From Elusimicrobiota bacterium (GTDB taxonomy: Bacteria; Elusimicrobiota; Elusimicrobia; FEN-1173), in contig JADKHR010000001.1 of assembly GCA_016721625.1 (NCBI GenBank), positions 558,001 to 622,000 on the forward strand: DNA of 64,000 nucleotides, given 5' to 3'. Of this stretch, positions 8,205-17,349 are shown piece by piece (the first letter of the stretch is position 1; every line of letters starts with the position of its first letter). A program made the translations under genes and the position numbers. The notes under the pieces were generated by a model. It saw nothing but the letters and a program-made list of their open reading frames with translations, ran no database searches and was not told the origin of the DNA.

Positions 8205-9287
8205 ATGCGGGGAACGGCGGCTTTCATTTTCGTCGTCCTTTTCCCGGCCGCCTTAGCGGCCGAGCCCTCCACGAATTCGGTTTCGAGCGCGGAACCGGAG
8301 TGGACCCTGGTGGCCGGCGGTGACGTGATGATGGCCCGAACCATCGGGGTGCGGATGGGCCGGAATGGCGCCGCGAAGGCCTTGGCAGGCGTGGGATCCA
8401 TTCTCTCCAAGGCCGACATCGCCTTTTGCAACCTCGAATCCATCCTGGGAACATCGGACAATGAAAAGATGTTCCCGGAGAAATGCTACAACTTTCTCGC
8501 GGCCACACCGACGGTCCGCGCGCTCACGACCGCCGGTGTCGACACGGTTTCCCTCGCCAACAACCACGCCATGGATTATAACGGAAAAGCCTTGGCTCAA
8601 ACCCGCCTCCTTTTATGGAAGCAGGGGATCTACCCGTTTGGGGCGGGCAAGGATTCCGTCCAGTCGCATCTTCCGGCCACGTTTGTCGTCCGCGGAACGA
8701 CCGTGGCGTTCTTGGGATACGGCATCGCGCACTCCACTTGGGTTTGGTCGGGGGCTTCCCGGCCCGGCGTTTCGGCGTTGGACCCGCGCCGAATCCGGCA
8801 AGACATCCGAAAGGCGCGGAAGGGGGCGGACCTCGTCGTCGTCTCTCTCCATTGGGGAGAAGAATACAACCATTATCCCTCCAAGAGGCAAATTCAACTG
8901 GCCCATGGCCTTGTGGAGGGAGGCGCCGATATCATCCTGGGCCACCATCCCCACGTGCTCCAGGGGGTCGAGGAATACCAGGGAAAAGTCATCGCCTACA
9001 GCCTGGGGAACCTTCTTTTTGATCAAAAAAAGAACGCCCAGGACGAAAACATTCTTCTGCGGATTTCGTTGCAAAGGAACCGGGTCCGGCGGGTGGAATT
9101 GGTCCCCGTGGATCGGCGGGAGGTGTTCTACCCGGCCGTGGCCATGGGGGTGAAGGGAGAAAAGATTTTATCGGATGTTCAGCGCTACTCTCTTCCTTTG
9201 CAATCCACCGGGACCCTCACCGGCTTGATCTCTTTCGCCCTGCCGGCGGAAGCCCAACCGCCGAAATACGCCGAGGCCACGCCGTAG
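8205..9287 (+). CDS. CapA-family metallophosphoesterase-like protein
   Basis: This 360-residue protein has a signal peptide (GTAAFIFVVLFPAALAAEP) followed by the CapA/PGA-cap fold, a calcineurin-like domain. Metal-site motifs are in order: VAGGDVMMAR (about residue 37), CNLESILG, LANNHAMDY, VSLHWGEEY, ADIILGHHPHVLQG and YSLGNLLFDQ. In Bacillus CapA takes part in poly-gamma-glutamate export, but most bacterial homologues have no demonstrated role, and no capB/capC neighbours are present here. A TTG two codons upstream is an alternative start. Confidence 0.87.
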   Translation: MRGTAAFIFVVLFPAALAAEPSTNSVSSAEPEWTLVAGGDVMMARTIGVRMGRNGAAKALAGVGSILSKADIAFCNLESILGTSDNEKMFPEKCYNFLAATPTVRALTTAGVDTVSLANNHAMDYNGKALAQTRLLLWKQGIYPFGAGKDSVQSHLPATFVVRGTTVAFLGYGIAHSTWVWSGASRPGVSALDPRRIRQDIRKARKGADLVVVSLHWGEEYNHYPSKRQIQLAHGLVEGGADIILGHHPHVLQGVEEYQGKVIAYSLGNLLFDQKKNAQDENILLRISLQRNRVRRVELVPVDRREVFYPAVAMGVKGEKILSDVQRYSLPLQSTGTLTGLISFALPAEAQPPKYAEATP

Positions 9288-9289
9288 CC

Positions 9290-11333
9290 CTATTGAATTC
9301 GGGAGAGGGTGCCTTGGCTCGCGTCGAAACGGACCTGGGCCCCCAACGGGAATTTGGCGTTCGGAACGAAATGGACCATCACCGGGAGTCTTCGTTCCCG
9401 CGCCAGGATGGCCAGGTGGGACAACAACCCGCCGTTGTGGGACAGGATGCCCTGAATCCTGTCGAAATAAGTGACGAGGTTCGGGGACAGATTTTCCGAA
9501 AATAGGACCATTTTCTGGTCCTTCCGCTCGGGGGATCCCAACTCATCCACAGTGACCAAAAAACCTTCGGCCGTGCCGGCGGAGACGCCCAGGTATTTTC
9601 CCGTGGGGACCATCACACGATGAGACAGGGGACCCGGAATATCGAATTTATTGAATTCCTCGTACCTTTTTTTACGCTCCGTCCAAACCGCCTCCCGAGC
9701 CAGACCTTTGGCGGATTTCCTCCCACCGAGCGAAGTGAACGAGCCTCGCATCCTTTATTCCTTTCCCGCGGGCCCAATCCAAAACCGCGCGGCGGAGTTT
9801 GTTCACTCCCCTCACCGTCAGCCATCGACCCCATTCCCGCAACCGCGCAGACCGAAGCGCTCTTCGAACCGGCGTCGCCAAACTCTTCTTATTTTTTTCC
9901 GGCAAGGCGTCCCACCCCCCGGGAGACGGCTTTTGAATCGGGTCCAAGCACCGCAGAAATTCCGTTTCGTCCGCGAGATCGAGGCTGTTGCCGAGCCAAC
10001 CGATCTCTCTTATTTCTGGAATCCCCCCCTCCGCGGGGGCCAACAGAGGCCCGCCGGTTTGCAAGATTTCCGAAACCTCCGCCTCCCCCTTTAACGCAAT
10101 TTCCAGACTTTTAACAGCGATGCCGGCCAAGAGGTTTGTCTCGAAAACAGATTCATAATCTTCCAGAAACCTTGCCAAGACTTTCTCCGGAGATTCGGCC
10201 GCCCAAGGCGCGGCCAATTTCGCTCGGAGTTCTTCTTCCAAACGTTGGATCGCCCTATCCGTGAACCGCGCTGGCAGAAGCGACAAGGCCGCCAGGTTTT
10301 TGATGGTCGCCCACCACCCGCCGGAAAAGGTCATTCGAGGGGTTAAGGTGGGAGAGTTCACCACGCTGTAAGAAGGCAAGAGACTCTTTATTTCTTTCTC
10401 TTTATCCACAAACAGTTCATTCCCTATTTGTTTAAAAAAGTCAGTGTCCCGAAAATCAATGCCGAACCGCCGATAAACGCCGGCCACCGGGCCCGTGTCT
10501 CGATGAATTTCTTTCAAAACATCCAGGGTCAATGAGGTCGGACGCGGAGCCATTTCAGTCACAGGGCTTTTGTCATAAAGAAAGGGCTCCTGTGAAGGTA
10601 ACACGCTGACCAAAAACAGGATCTGCGCGTATTGGTTTTTGGAAATGGAGGTAATGGGCCGGGATTGAAGAATATGGAGGATCCCCGCCTGGAGACACCA
10701 TTCGATGTCCTGGGGCGCGCCAAACAATTCTTCCACGGCCTTGCAGGTTTCCAGCAACTTGGCGAAACCCGGGATTCGCGCGGCGGTCGGAGGCAAAGCG
10801 TGATTCCAAAGCAGGGAAAGGCGCTCCGCCTGAATTTCTCCACCCACCAATTTCTCGCCGCGCCCCTGATGATATTCGAAAACCATTTCCCGCCCCCCCT
10901 GCGGGTTGCGGGTAAAGCAAACACCCGAAAAGTCGGGCTCAACGAAGGACTGGACAAGCAGGGAAAATTTGTTCATTTGGCCCTGGAGGACCCCATCGGC
11001 GTGATCCAAAACCTCCCGGATCGCGTCAGAAAGACCGGCGGGAGGGACGCCGCAACGGGTTTGAAACTGGCCCGCCATGGAGGTTTGATCCCCGTCTTCG
11101 ATCAGCGCGCTGGAACGCACCGCGTAAGTTTGAGCGTCCAAGGCGTTATGGATTTCTCCGGTCGTTTCCATTCGGAGGCCCACATCGCGCCGGATAGCCT
11201 GGCAATCCTCCGAGGGGATGGCGACAAAGGGCGGAACAGGGAACCCGGCGTCCAGACACTTCTTTAGGCGTAGGGTCTTTGACCCGATGCCTTTGTGAGC
11301 GGATTGAATGTTCGAAGGCGCGAGGAGGGTCAA
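9290..11333 (-). CDS. PEP synthase/PPDK-like phosphotransfer protein (one frameshift)
   Basis: Joined across one indel at about 9710-9712, this is about 680 residues. The N-terminal half is a pyruvate-phosphate-dikinase-type ATP-grasp domain (GIGSKTLRLKKCLDAGFPVP; YAVRSSALIEDGDQTSMAG; PQGGREMVFEY; IEWCLQAGILHILQSRPI). The C-terminus carries the PEP-utilising mobile domain with GGLLSHLAILARERRLPVMV, whose His is the phosphocarrier. The roughly 350-residue middle is not recognisable and there is no separate pyruvate-binding TIM barrel. It therefore resembles the PpsA-like N-domain plus His-domain proteins (rifampicin phosphotransferase layout) rather than true PEP synthase. It lies 8 nt after the small membrane protein gene upstream. 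The substrate is unknown. Confidence 0.8.
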
Positions 11334-11341
11334 TGGTGATC

Positions 11342-11725
11342 CTAGGGAACCGCCCTGGCACCGGGCGTGGCAGGCGGGGAGGATTTAACTTCTATTTTTC
11401 TTCCATCGTTTTTCCACTTTTTTAATTGCATGTCGTAATAAATTATTGAAACGACGTAAGAAAGCGCAAGGCAGAAACAAACCCCGACGATCACGAGAAC
11501 CGCCCATAGCCATTTTTTTTGTTTCACCTTTTCCCACCGGGTTTTAAAAAAGGTTCGAACCATCCCGACACTTGAAAGGATGAACAGAAGGCAAAACCCC
11601 AAAAATTGCGGGATTTGGGACCCCAGATTAAAAATGAAATCCGGCGGCGGAATCGCCTGGGCGCTTGAAGGAAAACCGGCGACAAAAACCACCAGGGACA
11701 TGAACATCCATTTTTTATTTCTCAA
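11342..11725 (-). CDS. Small membrane protein upstream of the PPDK-like gene
   Basis: I do not recognise this protein. From a TTG at 11725 (GGGAGG 8 nt upstream) it reads MRNKKWMFMSLVVFVAGFPS followed by SAQA, a good signal peptide with an AQA cleavage site. Two membrane helices follow (FLGFCLLFILSSVGMVRTFF and KKWLWAVLVIVGVCFCLALS), then a short Pro/Ala-rich tail. It ends 8 nt before the PPDK-like gene, so the pair is probably one transcription unit. Function unknown. Confidence 0.6.
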   Translation of the reverse strand: MRNKKWMFMSLVVFVAGFPSSAQAIPPPDFIFNLGSQIPQFLGFCLLFILSSVGMVRTFFKTRWEKVKQKKWLWAVLVIVGVCFCLALSYVVSIIYYDMQLKKWKNDGRKIEVKSSPPATPGARAVP

Positions 11726-11879
11726 AATGGACCGCCTCCCATAGCTCGATCTCCGCGCGTCGCGCAATCAAAAGGGTCGACTCCAGGTGGACTTTCCCCT
11801 GCCCCGGGACCGCTCCTTAAACTTAACCCCGGGCCAAACGCCCGTCAATGAGATTTTTTTTAAAGACGGCGAATTAACC

Positions 11880-11908
11880 TTGACAGATGAATAGACTGAG
11901 GATATCCT
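11880..11908 (+). promoter_or_regulatory. Sigma70-type promoter for the EthD-like gene
   Basis: TTGACA (11880-11885) and TATCCT (11903-11908) are separated by exactly 17 nt. They lie about 50 nt upstream of the EthD-like start. The same -10 hexamer with 17-nt spacing occurs at the tetR promoter at 41955-41983. Confidence 0.7.
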
Positions 11909-11959
11909 CCTAAAGTCGCCGCTTTTGGGGCGGCAGACTTCGTTGCACGGGAGGATCCC

Positions 11960-12316
11960 TTGATTCGATTGATCACGTGTTTGCGGCGGCGTTCGGAGAT
12001 GACCAGCGAAGAATTTATTGCGGAGTGGGAAGATCCTAAAACGAAAATGTTATTCGACGGAGCGGTGAGCGCCCTTCAGCCCGCGAAATTTGTCCGGAAC
12101 CGGACCTTGGTCGTGAAGTTTAACCAGGACCTCATGGAAATGCGGAACAGCGAAGCCCCCTTCGACGCCGTGGTCGAATGGTGGTGGCAAGGCACCCAAG
12201 CCTTAAACCCGAAAATGGAAACACCGGAAGCCAAGGAAGCCCTCAAGGCCCTGTTCCAACATCAGAAGACATTCATCGATATCGAGAAATCCCCTTCATT
12301 CTTTACCGTCGCGTAA
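11960..12316 (+). CDS. EthD-like dimeric alpha/beta-barrel protein
   Basis: This 118-residue protein begins MIRLITCLRRRSEMTSEEFI, the typical first strand and helix of the EthD/ferredoxin-like dimeric barrel, and continues with PFDAVVEWWWQGTQAL and an acidic C-terminal helix. EthD-type proteins bind small hydrophobic ligands or degrade polycyclic compounds, but most are uncharacterised. The start is TTG with GGGAGG 6-7 nt upstream. It is a monocistronic gene with its own promoter. Confidence 0.75.
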   Translation: MIRLITCLRRRSEMTSEEFIAEWEDPKTKMLFDGAVSALQPAKFVRNRTLVVKFNQDLMEMRNSEAPFDAVVEWWWQGTQALNPKMETPEAKEALKALFQHQKTFIDIEKSPSFFTVA

Positions 12317-12517
12317 ATCGGACCCGAGTTTGAGAAATTCCCGCGGTGGAGCCCCTATCGTGGGGGGCGCCTTTGGGCTAGGCGAGCCGTTCATTTTTGC
12401 GCGATAGGTCCTTGTTGGTGCCCCTCCTATCGCTTTCATCCCAGGCGTGGCCGCTGGGATATCGGCCGACTGTTTTGAGAAGCCCAGGCGCCGGGGCGCG
12501 ATAACCGTTCCTTACAA

Positions 12518-13645
12518 TTATCGAATTTCTGCTTTAAAGCGCGCGGGGTCGGGAGGCTCCACGGAAGTTCGCAGGCGGAAATGGGTACGGCCGATTTCTC
12601 GGCCGTCCGTGGTCTCGACCTTCACGCGCCAATCCCCGGGAAAATAATTTTTCTTGAAAGAGTACCCGCGAAAACCTTCTTTGCGACCGCCCACGATTTT
12701 CAAGGGGATCCGGTCCGAACTCACCCAGCCTTGACGGGGATCATGGAAAAACCAATGGAGCGTGAGTTCATCGGAAAACCGCGCGGGAGAATAGATCTGG
12801 GCGAAGAAAAAGACCGCCTCGCCGGACCGGGCTTCAAAGTCTTGATCGCCCTTCCGCCACAGAGCCCAAACGGGACGCTCGTGATAGAGCCAGTATCGGT
12901 TCCCCAGTTTTTCGACGCGATGATAAATGCCCATGTGAACCACCGCGAGGGGGACCGGTGGAATCCAGCCGAGGAAATAAAAGGCCGTGGTCAATACCCC
13001 AAAGGCCGCAGATGGAAGCAGAATCCGGCGGACCACCATGCGCCGGTCGGGGATTTTTTTGAGGACCCAGCGCGCCATCCCAACCATGACAAGCCCGGCG
13101 CTCCCCAGCGACAAGGCAAAGGGAACTCGCCCCACGAAACCCAGGAGGGTCGGCCAGAGCATGGAAAAAAACGAAAATATGCAAAGCGCATAGAGCGCCA
13201 CTTTGAGGCCCAGACCGGCGGATTGCACAATGGGCAATTCGTTCGCCACAAGGATCCCCAGGATGAGAAGAATAAAAATGAGCGAACTGGCGAGCGACGC
13301 GCTTTTTAAGAAAAAGAGAGAGTACACGCTGATGAGACTCCCCAACATGAAATGCATGAGGAGAACGCGGTAAGTCCAGATTTTCTCCAGCCAGCGCGGG
13401 GGCGCCCATTGTTTGGCATCGAACAGGAGATCTTTATACAGGAACCAACCGATGAGACCCAGGTAGGCCGCTTGCTGGGCGATGGAGAAAAGATTATCGA
13501 CGGTGGACAGGGTGAGGACATCAAAAATAAAACCGCCTAAAAAAAAGGCGATGTTCAACCGGTTGTCGTATCGTCGATAGAACTCCTGCAGGCGGTTTTT
13601 CCAGTTTGCGGGGTGGGGACCAACGGCGGCGATCATTCCGCTCAT
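12518..13645 (-). CDS. DUF2914-type polytopic membrane protein
   Basis: This 375-residue protein has eight or so hydrophobic helices in its first 240 residues (for example IAFFLGGFIFDVLTLSTVDN, MHFMLGSLISVYSLFFL, LPSAAFGVLTTAFYFLGW). A soluble C-terminal beta domain follows (FFFAQIYSPARFSDELTLHW, DWRVKVETTDGREIGRTHFR) that matches the DUF2914 pattern. The C-terminal domain presumably faces the periplasm. Function is not known and the neighbours do not help. Confidence 0.78.
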   Translation of the reverse strand: MSGMIAAVGPHPANWKNRLQEFYRRYDNRLNIAFFLGGFIFDVLTLSTVDNLFSIAQQAAYLGLIGWFLYKDLLFDAKQWAPPRWLEKIWTYRVLLMHFMLGSLISVYSLFFLKSASLASSLIFILLILGILVANELPIVQSAGLGLKVALYALCIFSFFSMLWPTLLGFVGRVPFALSLGSAGLVMVGMARWVLKKIPDRRMVVRRILLPSAAFGVLTTAFYFLGWIPPVPLAVVHMGIYHRVEKLGNRYWLYHERPVWALWRKGDQDFEARSGEAVFFFAQIYSPARFSDELTLHWFFHDPRQGWVSSDRIPLKIVGGRKEGFRGYSFKKNYFPGDWRVKVETTDGREIGRTHFRLRTSVEPPDPARFKAEIR

Positions 13646-13794
13646 CTTACAAAATGGGGGTCATGCCGGATTGACCAAAGAGGCTTGAGGCGTTTAACTC
13701 CTTTTTCTTAGCGGTCTTGAAGACGTGGCTCGTATCGGATGATTTTCGTCATTTGTCTTGGAGGCTTGGGAGAAAGCCTTCACTCCGACTTTTT

Positions 13795-14772
13795 TTACAC
13801 CGACGGTCCGATGGATAGAACAACTTTGCCGAAGGTCTGATCCGAGGCCACCAGATCCAACGCACGAGCCGCCTCCTGGATCGGGACCACGGTGTCGATG
13901 ACCGGCACGATGCCGCCGTCCTCGATCCGGGGCCACACCACGCGTTCAAGATCCTCCATCACCGCCGTTTTTTCCGTCACGGACCGGCTTCGCAAGGTCG
14001 ACCCGATCAGGCGAAGGCGTTTCATCAGCAGCACGCCGATCTCGAGTTCGGCCGCCGATCCGCCCATCAACCCAATGACCACCAAACGGCCGCCCGAACG
14101 CAGACTGCGCAGATTGGGCTTCAGATAAGCGCCCCCCACCGGATCCAAGATCACATCGAATCCCTCTCCGTGGGTCCATCCGGCCACCTGCTCGGAAAAG
14201 GGACCGGAGTGACGGTTGGCGCCTCCGGCGGCGCCGAGCGCCAGACAACGCGTCAGCTTGTCATCGGTGCCCACGGTGACAAAGCACGGGTTGTGATTCA
14301 TCTTGCACAACTGGATTCCTGCGGTGCCCACGCCGCTGGCACCCGCGTGAAGCAAAACCCGCTCGCCTTCCAAGAGGCGCGCCTCCATGAAAAGATTCAG
14401 ATACGCCGTGGCGAACACTTCCGGCAGGGCGGCCGCCTGTTCAAAGCCAAGGCCCCGCGGAATGGGGAGGACTTGCCCGACGGGGACGTTCACCCGCTCG
14501 GCGTATCCTCCTCCGGTGAGAAGAGCACACACGCGATCACCCGCTTTATGGCGCGTGACCCCAGCCCCCACCGCCATCACCACCCCGGCACATTCAAGTC
14601 CAAGAATCGGACTGGCGCCAGGCGGAGGTGGATAGAGGCCCGCCATCTGCGCCAAATCGGCTCGATTGACTGCCGAAGCGTGATTCTGGATTAAAACCTC
14701 GCCCGCGCCGACAACGGGGTCGTCCACGTCCTTCCACTGAACTCTTTTGTCTTGCACAACGACGGCTTTCAT
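13795..14772 (-). CDS. NAD(P)H:quinone oxidoreductase, zinc-independent MDR family (PIG3-like)
   Basis: This 325-residue medium-chain reductase has the N-terminal GroES-like domain (VLIQNHASAVNRADLAQMAG and LGLECAGVV) and a Rossmann domain with LLHAGASGVGTAGIQLCK (about residue 140). The structural and catalytic zinc cysteines of alcohol dehydrogenases are absent, as expected for quinone reductases. PPPPGASPILG is typical of the PIG3/QorA group. It would reduce quinones or alpha,beta-unsaturated carbonyls with NADPH. It lies 19 nt downstream of the next gene's stop on the same strand but has no functional link that I can see. Confidence 0.88.
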   Translation of the reverse strand: MKAVVVQDKRVQWKDVDDPVVGAGEVLIQNHASAVNRADLAQMAGLYPPPPGASPILGLECAGVVMAVGAGVTRHKAGDRVCALLTGGGYAERVNVPVGQVLPIPRGLGFEQAAALPEVFATAYLNLFMEARLLEGERVLLHAGASGVGTAGIQLCKMNHNPCFVTVGTDDKLTRCLALGAAGGANRHSGPFSEQVAGWTHGEGFDVILDPVGGAYLKPNLRSLRSGGRLVVIGLMGGSAAELEIGVLLMKRLRLIGSTLRSRSVTEKTAVMEDLERVVWPRIEDGGIVPVIDTVVPIQEAARALDLVASDQTFGKVVLSIGPSV

Positions 14773-14791
14773 GGTTTTTTAAAAATCCCCG

Positions 14792-16087
14792 CTAATTCTT
14801 CTGAAAGGGGACGGGGTCAAATTGAAAATAGAAAAGGTTGCTGTGGTCCTTCCCCGAAGTGACGGCGATGAAATACGGCCGTTCGGGGTCGATGCGATAG
14901 GGTTTCACGGGACCCAGGTTGGACTGGGGAGAGTCCACGGTAATTTTATCGACCGCCCATTCACGAATGGTGAGCTCGAGATACATGTCCGGACCTCCGA
15001 CGATCACCTTCTTTTTTTGGTTCGGACGGTTCCCAAATTCGCCGAAAAGGACGAATCCTTTTTTCCATGGGACGAACGACGGGATCAAACCGGCGATTTT
15101 CATGGCGGAGGGCCCCCGTAGGGACGGGAACTCCCCCCGATTTGATTCGTTAATCCAGATTTTCTGGAACGGAATCCATTCCTGCGCCGCCGTCCTGGCT
15201 TTCGTTTTTCCATCGTCTTCCAGCAAGGTCGCGACCAACTGCAGGCTGGTGGAACAGACATGAGCCTCTTCGGTCGTGTGACATTCCAGCCGACTCACCT
15301 GTTTCCCCGGGAAGGCCTGTTTCCTTTCCCCACCGCCATGATCATCCGTATCCAAGGAGATCCAAAGGCTTTTCCCTTCAAAACCCGTCGGAATAAAATA
15401 TTCCAGTTCGAAAGCCGCCGACCGTTTGTCTTCACGGACAAGAGTGAGCTTGAGGATCTGTGGTTCCGCGCCCATGGGGGCCGTGTTCTCAAAGAGGACC
15501 GCTCCCGTTTCGCTGGACGTGGAAACGAGGGGCGGGTGGAGAGTCGGGATTCTCCACCCCTGGACAGGGGTCGGTGCCGTGGCCACGGCGGATTCGCCCC
15601 CCAAGAGATCTTGCTGAACGGAGGAGGTGGCGGCGCCCAGGATTTCGCCCGTCTCCACCGCCACCAGCCAGGCGTGGATATCCCAAAAGGACTTTTTTCG
15701 GTCGGTCAAACTGCCGTAAACCAGGGCGTCCACCCCCAATATTTTGCCGATGCGTTTGGTGGTGGCCTCGTCCAAAAGTCCTGTCATGCCCAAGGTCAGT
15801 TCGTGTTTCACGGAGTCCAACCGGTCGCGCTCAACCACCACGACGTCGCCCCTGGTCACGAAGGCATAGATGAACCGCTCCTGCGCCACACGCCCGGCGA
15901 TGGCGCCTTGGCCATTGACCAAAGTGAACTCAAGAACCGCCAGGCGTTTCACCTTGGCCGTTTGGGCGACAGCGGCCAGCTCACCGGCCATTTTTTCAAA
16001 AGAGTCCGTGGCGGCATGCCCCCCCCAGGGGACGAAAAGAAATCCCAGCACAAAGAAACCACATAGACGCCGCGCGAAGAGGGTCAT
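14792..16087 (-). CDS. CsgG/FlgO-like envelope protein
   Basis: From the ATG at 16087 this is 431 residues with a signal sequence (LCGFFVLGFLFVPWGGHA). Residues about 25-175 resemble the FlgO/CsgG-type domain: KRLAVLEFTLVNGQG, RFIYAFVTRGDVVVVERDRL, LVDALVYGSLTDR-like segments and AWLVAVETGEIL. The remaining 250 residues hold beta-rich segments with no family I recognise. Related proteins sit at the outer membrane and assist secretion or flagellar assembly. No Cys lipobox is visible. An in-frame upstream extension to 16399 looks non-coding. Confidence 0.7.
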   Translation of the reverse strand: MTLFARRLCGFFVLGFLFVPWGGHAATDSFEKMAGELAAVAQTAKVKRLAVLEFTLVNGQGAIAGRVAQERFIYAFVTRGDVVVVERDRLDSVKHELTLGMTGLLDEATTKRIGKILGVDALVYGSLTDRKKSFWDIHAWLVAVETGEILGAATSSVQQDLLGGESAVATAPTPVQGWRIPTLHPPLVSTSSETGAVLFENTAPMGAEPQILKLTLVREDKRSAAFELEYFIPTGFEGKSLWISLDTDDHGGGERKQAFPGKQVSRLECHTTEEAHVCSTSLQLVATLLEDDGKTKARTAAQEWIPFQKIWINESNRGEFPSLRGPSAMKIAGLIPSFVPWKKGFVLFGEFGNRPNQKKKVIVGGPDMYLELTIREWAVDKITVDSPQSNLGPVKPYRIDPERPYFIAVTSGKDHSNLFYFQFDPVPFQKN

Positions 16088-16557
16088 GGGACCTTGGCGC
16101 GGACCGGGGAGCGGTGGAACCGATGACGATGGGGTGAATGGTTCAGCATATCGACAACGAAATGATACCGCATTTAAAACATGCCGGCTGTCCCTAAGTT
16201 CGGGGATCGGGGCGAACAGATAATTATTTTCCAAATCAAACCCAAGGCCGCCATTGGCTGTTTTAATCTTGCGGCCCCTTTTGGTCATCAGGCGCCGACG
16301 TTGGGTTTGGCGGGCCATGAATCCATCCCTGGCTTCTTCAAGGTTTGGTTTGAACAAAGCGCACCCAAGCGCCGCGGACAGCGGGGTCAGGTGGCTCATT
16401 CACCCGGATAATTCAGCCGGAAATAAAACCACTGAAGCCCTGGCTGACCAGAGCCACTTCAGGGAAAAAAGGACGGCCTCCCTCACAAGCCGGCGTTGGA
16501 GAATATTTCCCTAAAAAGGTTTTTGGAGGGGCGCAGGTCCCTCTCCCTGCCCGTTTG
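16088..16557. other. 470-nt intergenic region
   Basis: No gene is supported. It must contain the promoter of the CsgG/FlgO-like gene. At 16403-16416 it carries CCCGGATAATTCAG, identical to 14 nt of the terminal repeat of the MITE at 61.6 kb, but without a partner end nearby, so it is a solo end. An imperfect hairpin (TGAAGCCCTGGCT / AGAGCCACTTCA) lies at 16433-16465. Confidence 0.55.
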
Positions 16558-17169
16558 TTACATGCGCAAATGGGCGACAACGTTGAAAGAGCCGCCGCCG
16601 TTCACATCGCCCACTCTGAAGAAAAAATGTTGATAGTCTAGGCTCATGCCCAACATGGCGCCCTGGGAAACTTTCATATCGAAGCCCAGGCCCAGTAGCA
16701 ATGTGGGGCTTATATCTTCTTGGTTGGAGCCCTGAACGACAGCGGGTCCAGCCGTAGTTGCATCATTTATATTCACTTGCGTGCGCGCTAAACCCAAGCC
16801 CGTTTTAACAAACGGCGAGGCGCCCCCCCCGGTAGCCATGCTGTGGTGGGTCATCAACATGGTGCTTAAAATGCTGACCGAGGTATCCACTTGATCCTTG
16901 GACGCTTTTCCGAAAGAATAATAGCTGACCCCGACGCCATAGCTGGCGTTTGGATCCGACTGTTGCATCACTTGCGCCCCAAAGAAAAGGCCTGTGTCGG
17001 AGATGTCCCCCAGATCCCCCACCACCGGGATCGCCAGGCCAATTTGAGAAAAGACCGTTGTTGCCTGCGGCGGCATTTCTGCCGGCGCCGAAAACGCGCT
17101 CCTACTTGCAAACCCACTTAACAACAAGACAAACCCAAGCATTGTCAAATTCTTTTTGATTGGCGACAT
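16558..17169 (-). CDS. Outer-membrane beta-barrel-like protein
   Basis: From the ATG at 17169 (AGGAG 8 nt upstream) this is 203 residues. The signal peptide is NLTMLGFVLLLSGFASRSAFSA. It is followed by alternating amphipathic strands rich in Gly and aromatic residues (GLFFGAQVMQQ, YGVGVSYYSFGKA, FVKTGLGLARTQVNI, LLLGLGFDMKV, GMSLDYQHFFFRVG). It ends in NVVAHLRM, with aromatic/hydrophobic alternation, although the terminal residue is Met rather than Phe. This fits a small 8-strand barrel. No function can be assigned. Confidence 0.68.
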   Translation of the reverse strand: MSPIKKNLTMLGFVLLLSGFASRSAFSAPAEMPPQATTVFSQIGLAIPVVGDLGDISDTGLFFGAQVMQQSDPNASYGVGVSYYSFGKASKDQVDTSVSILSTMLMTHHSMATGGGASPFVKTGLGLARTQVNINDATTAGPAVVQGSNQEDISPTLLLGLGFDMKVSQGAMLGMSLDYQHFFFRVGDVNGGGSFNVVAHLRM

Positions 17170-17349
17170 TTTGATTTCTCCTAAGTGTAAGATGAACTCC
17201 AAATTTCGTGGCACGCCCTAGAAAATGCGGTGGAACGCAGGTGATCCACCTTTGACCTTTATCCGCTTCATTATTTCAAATTTCGGATGGTTCCTATCAA
17301 ATAGCCTAGGTTGCGGGTGGCGTTGTCCGGGTTCTTTTGGGCTAACAGT

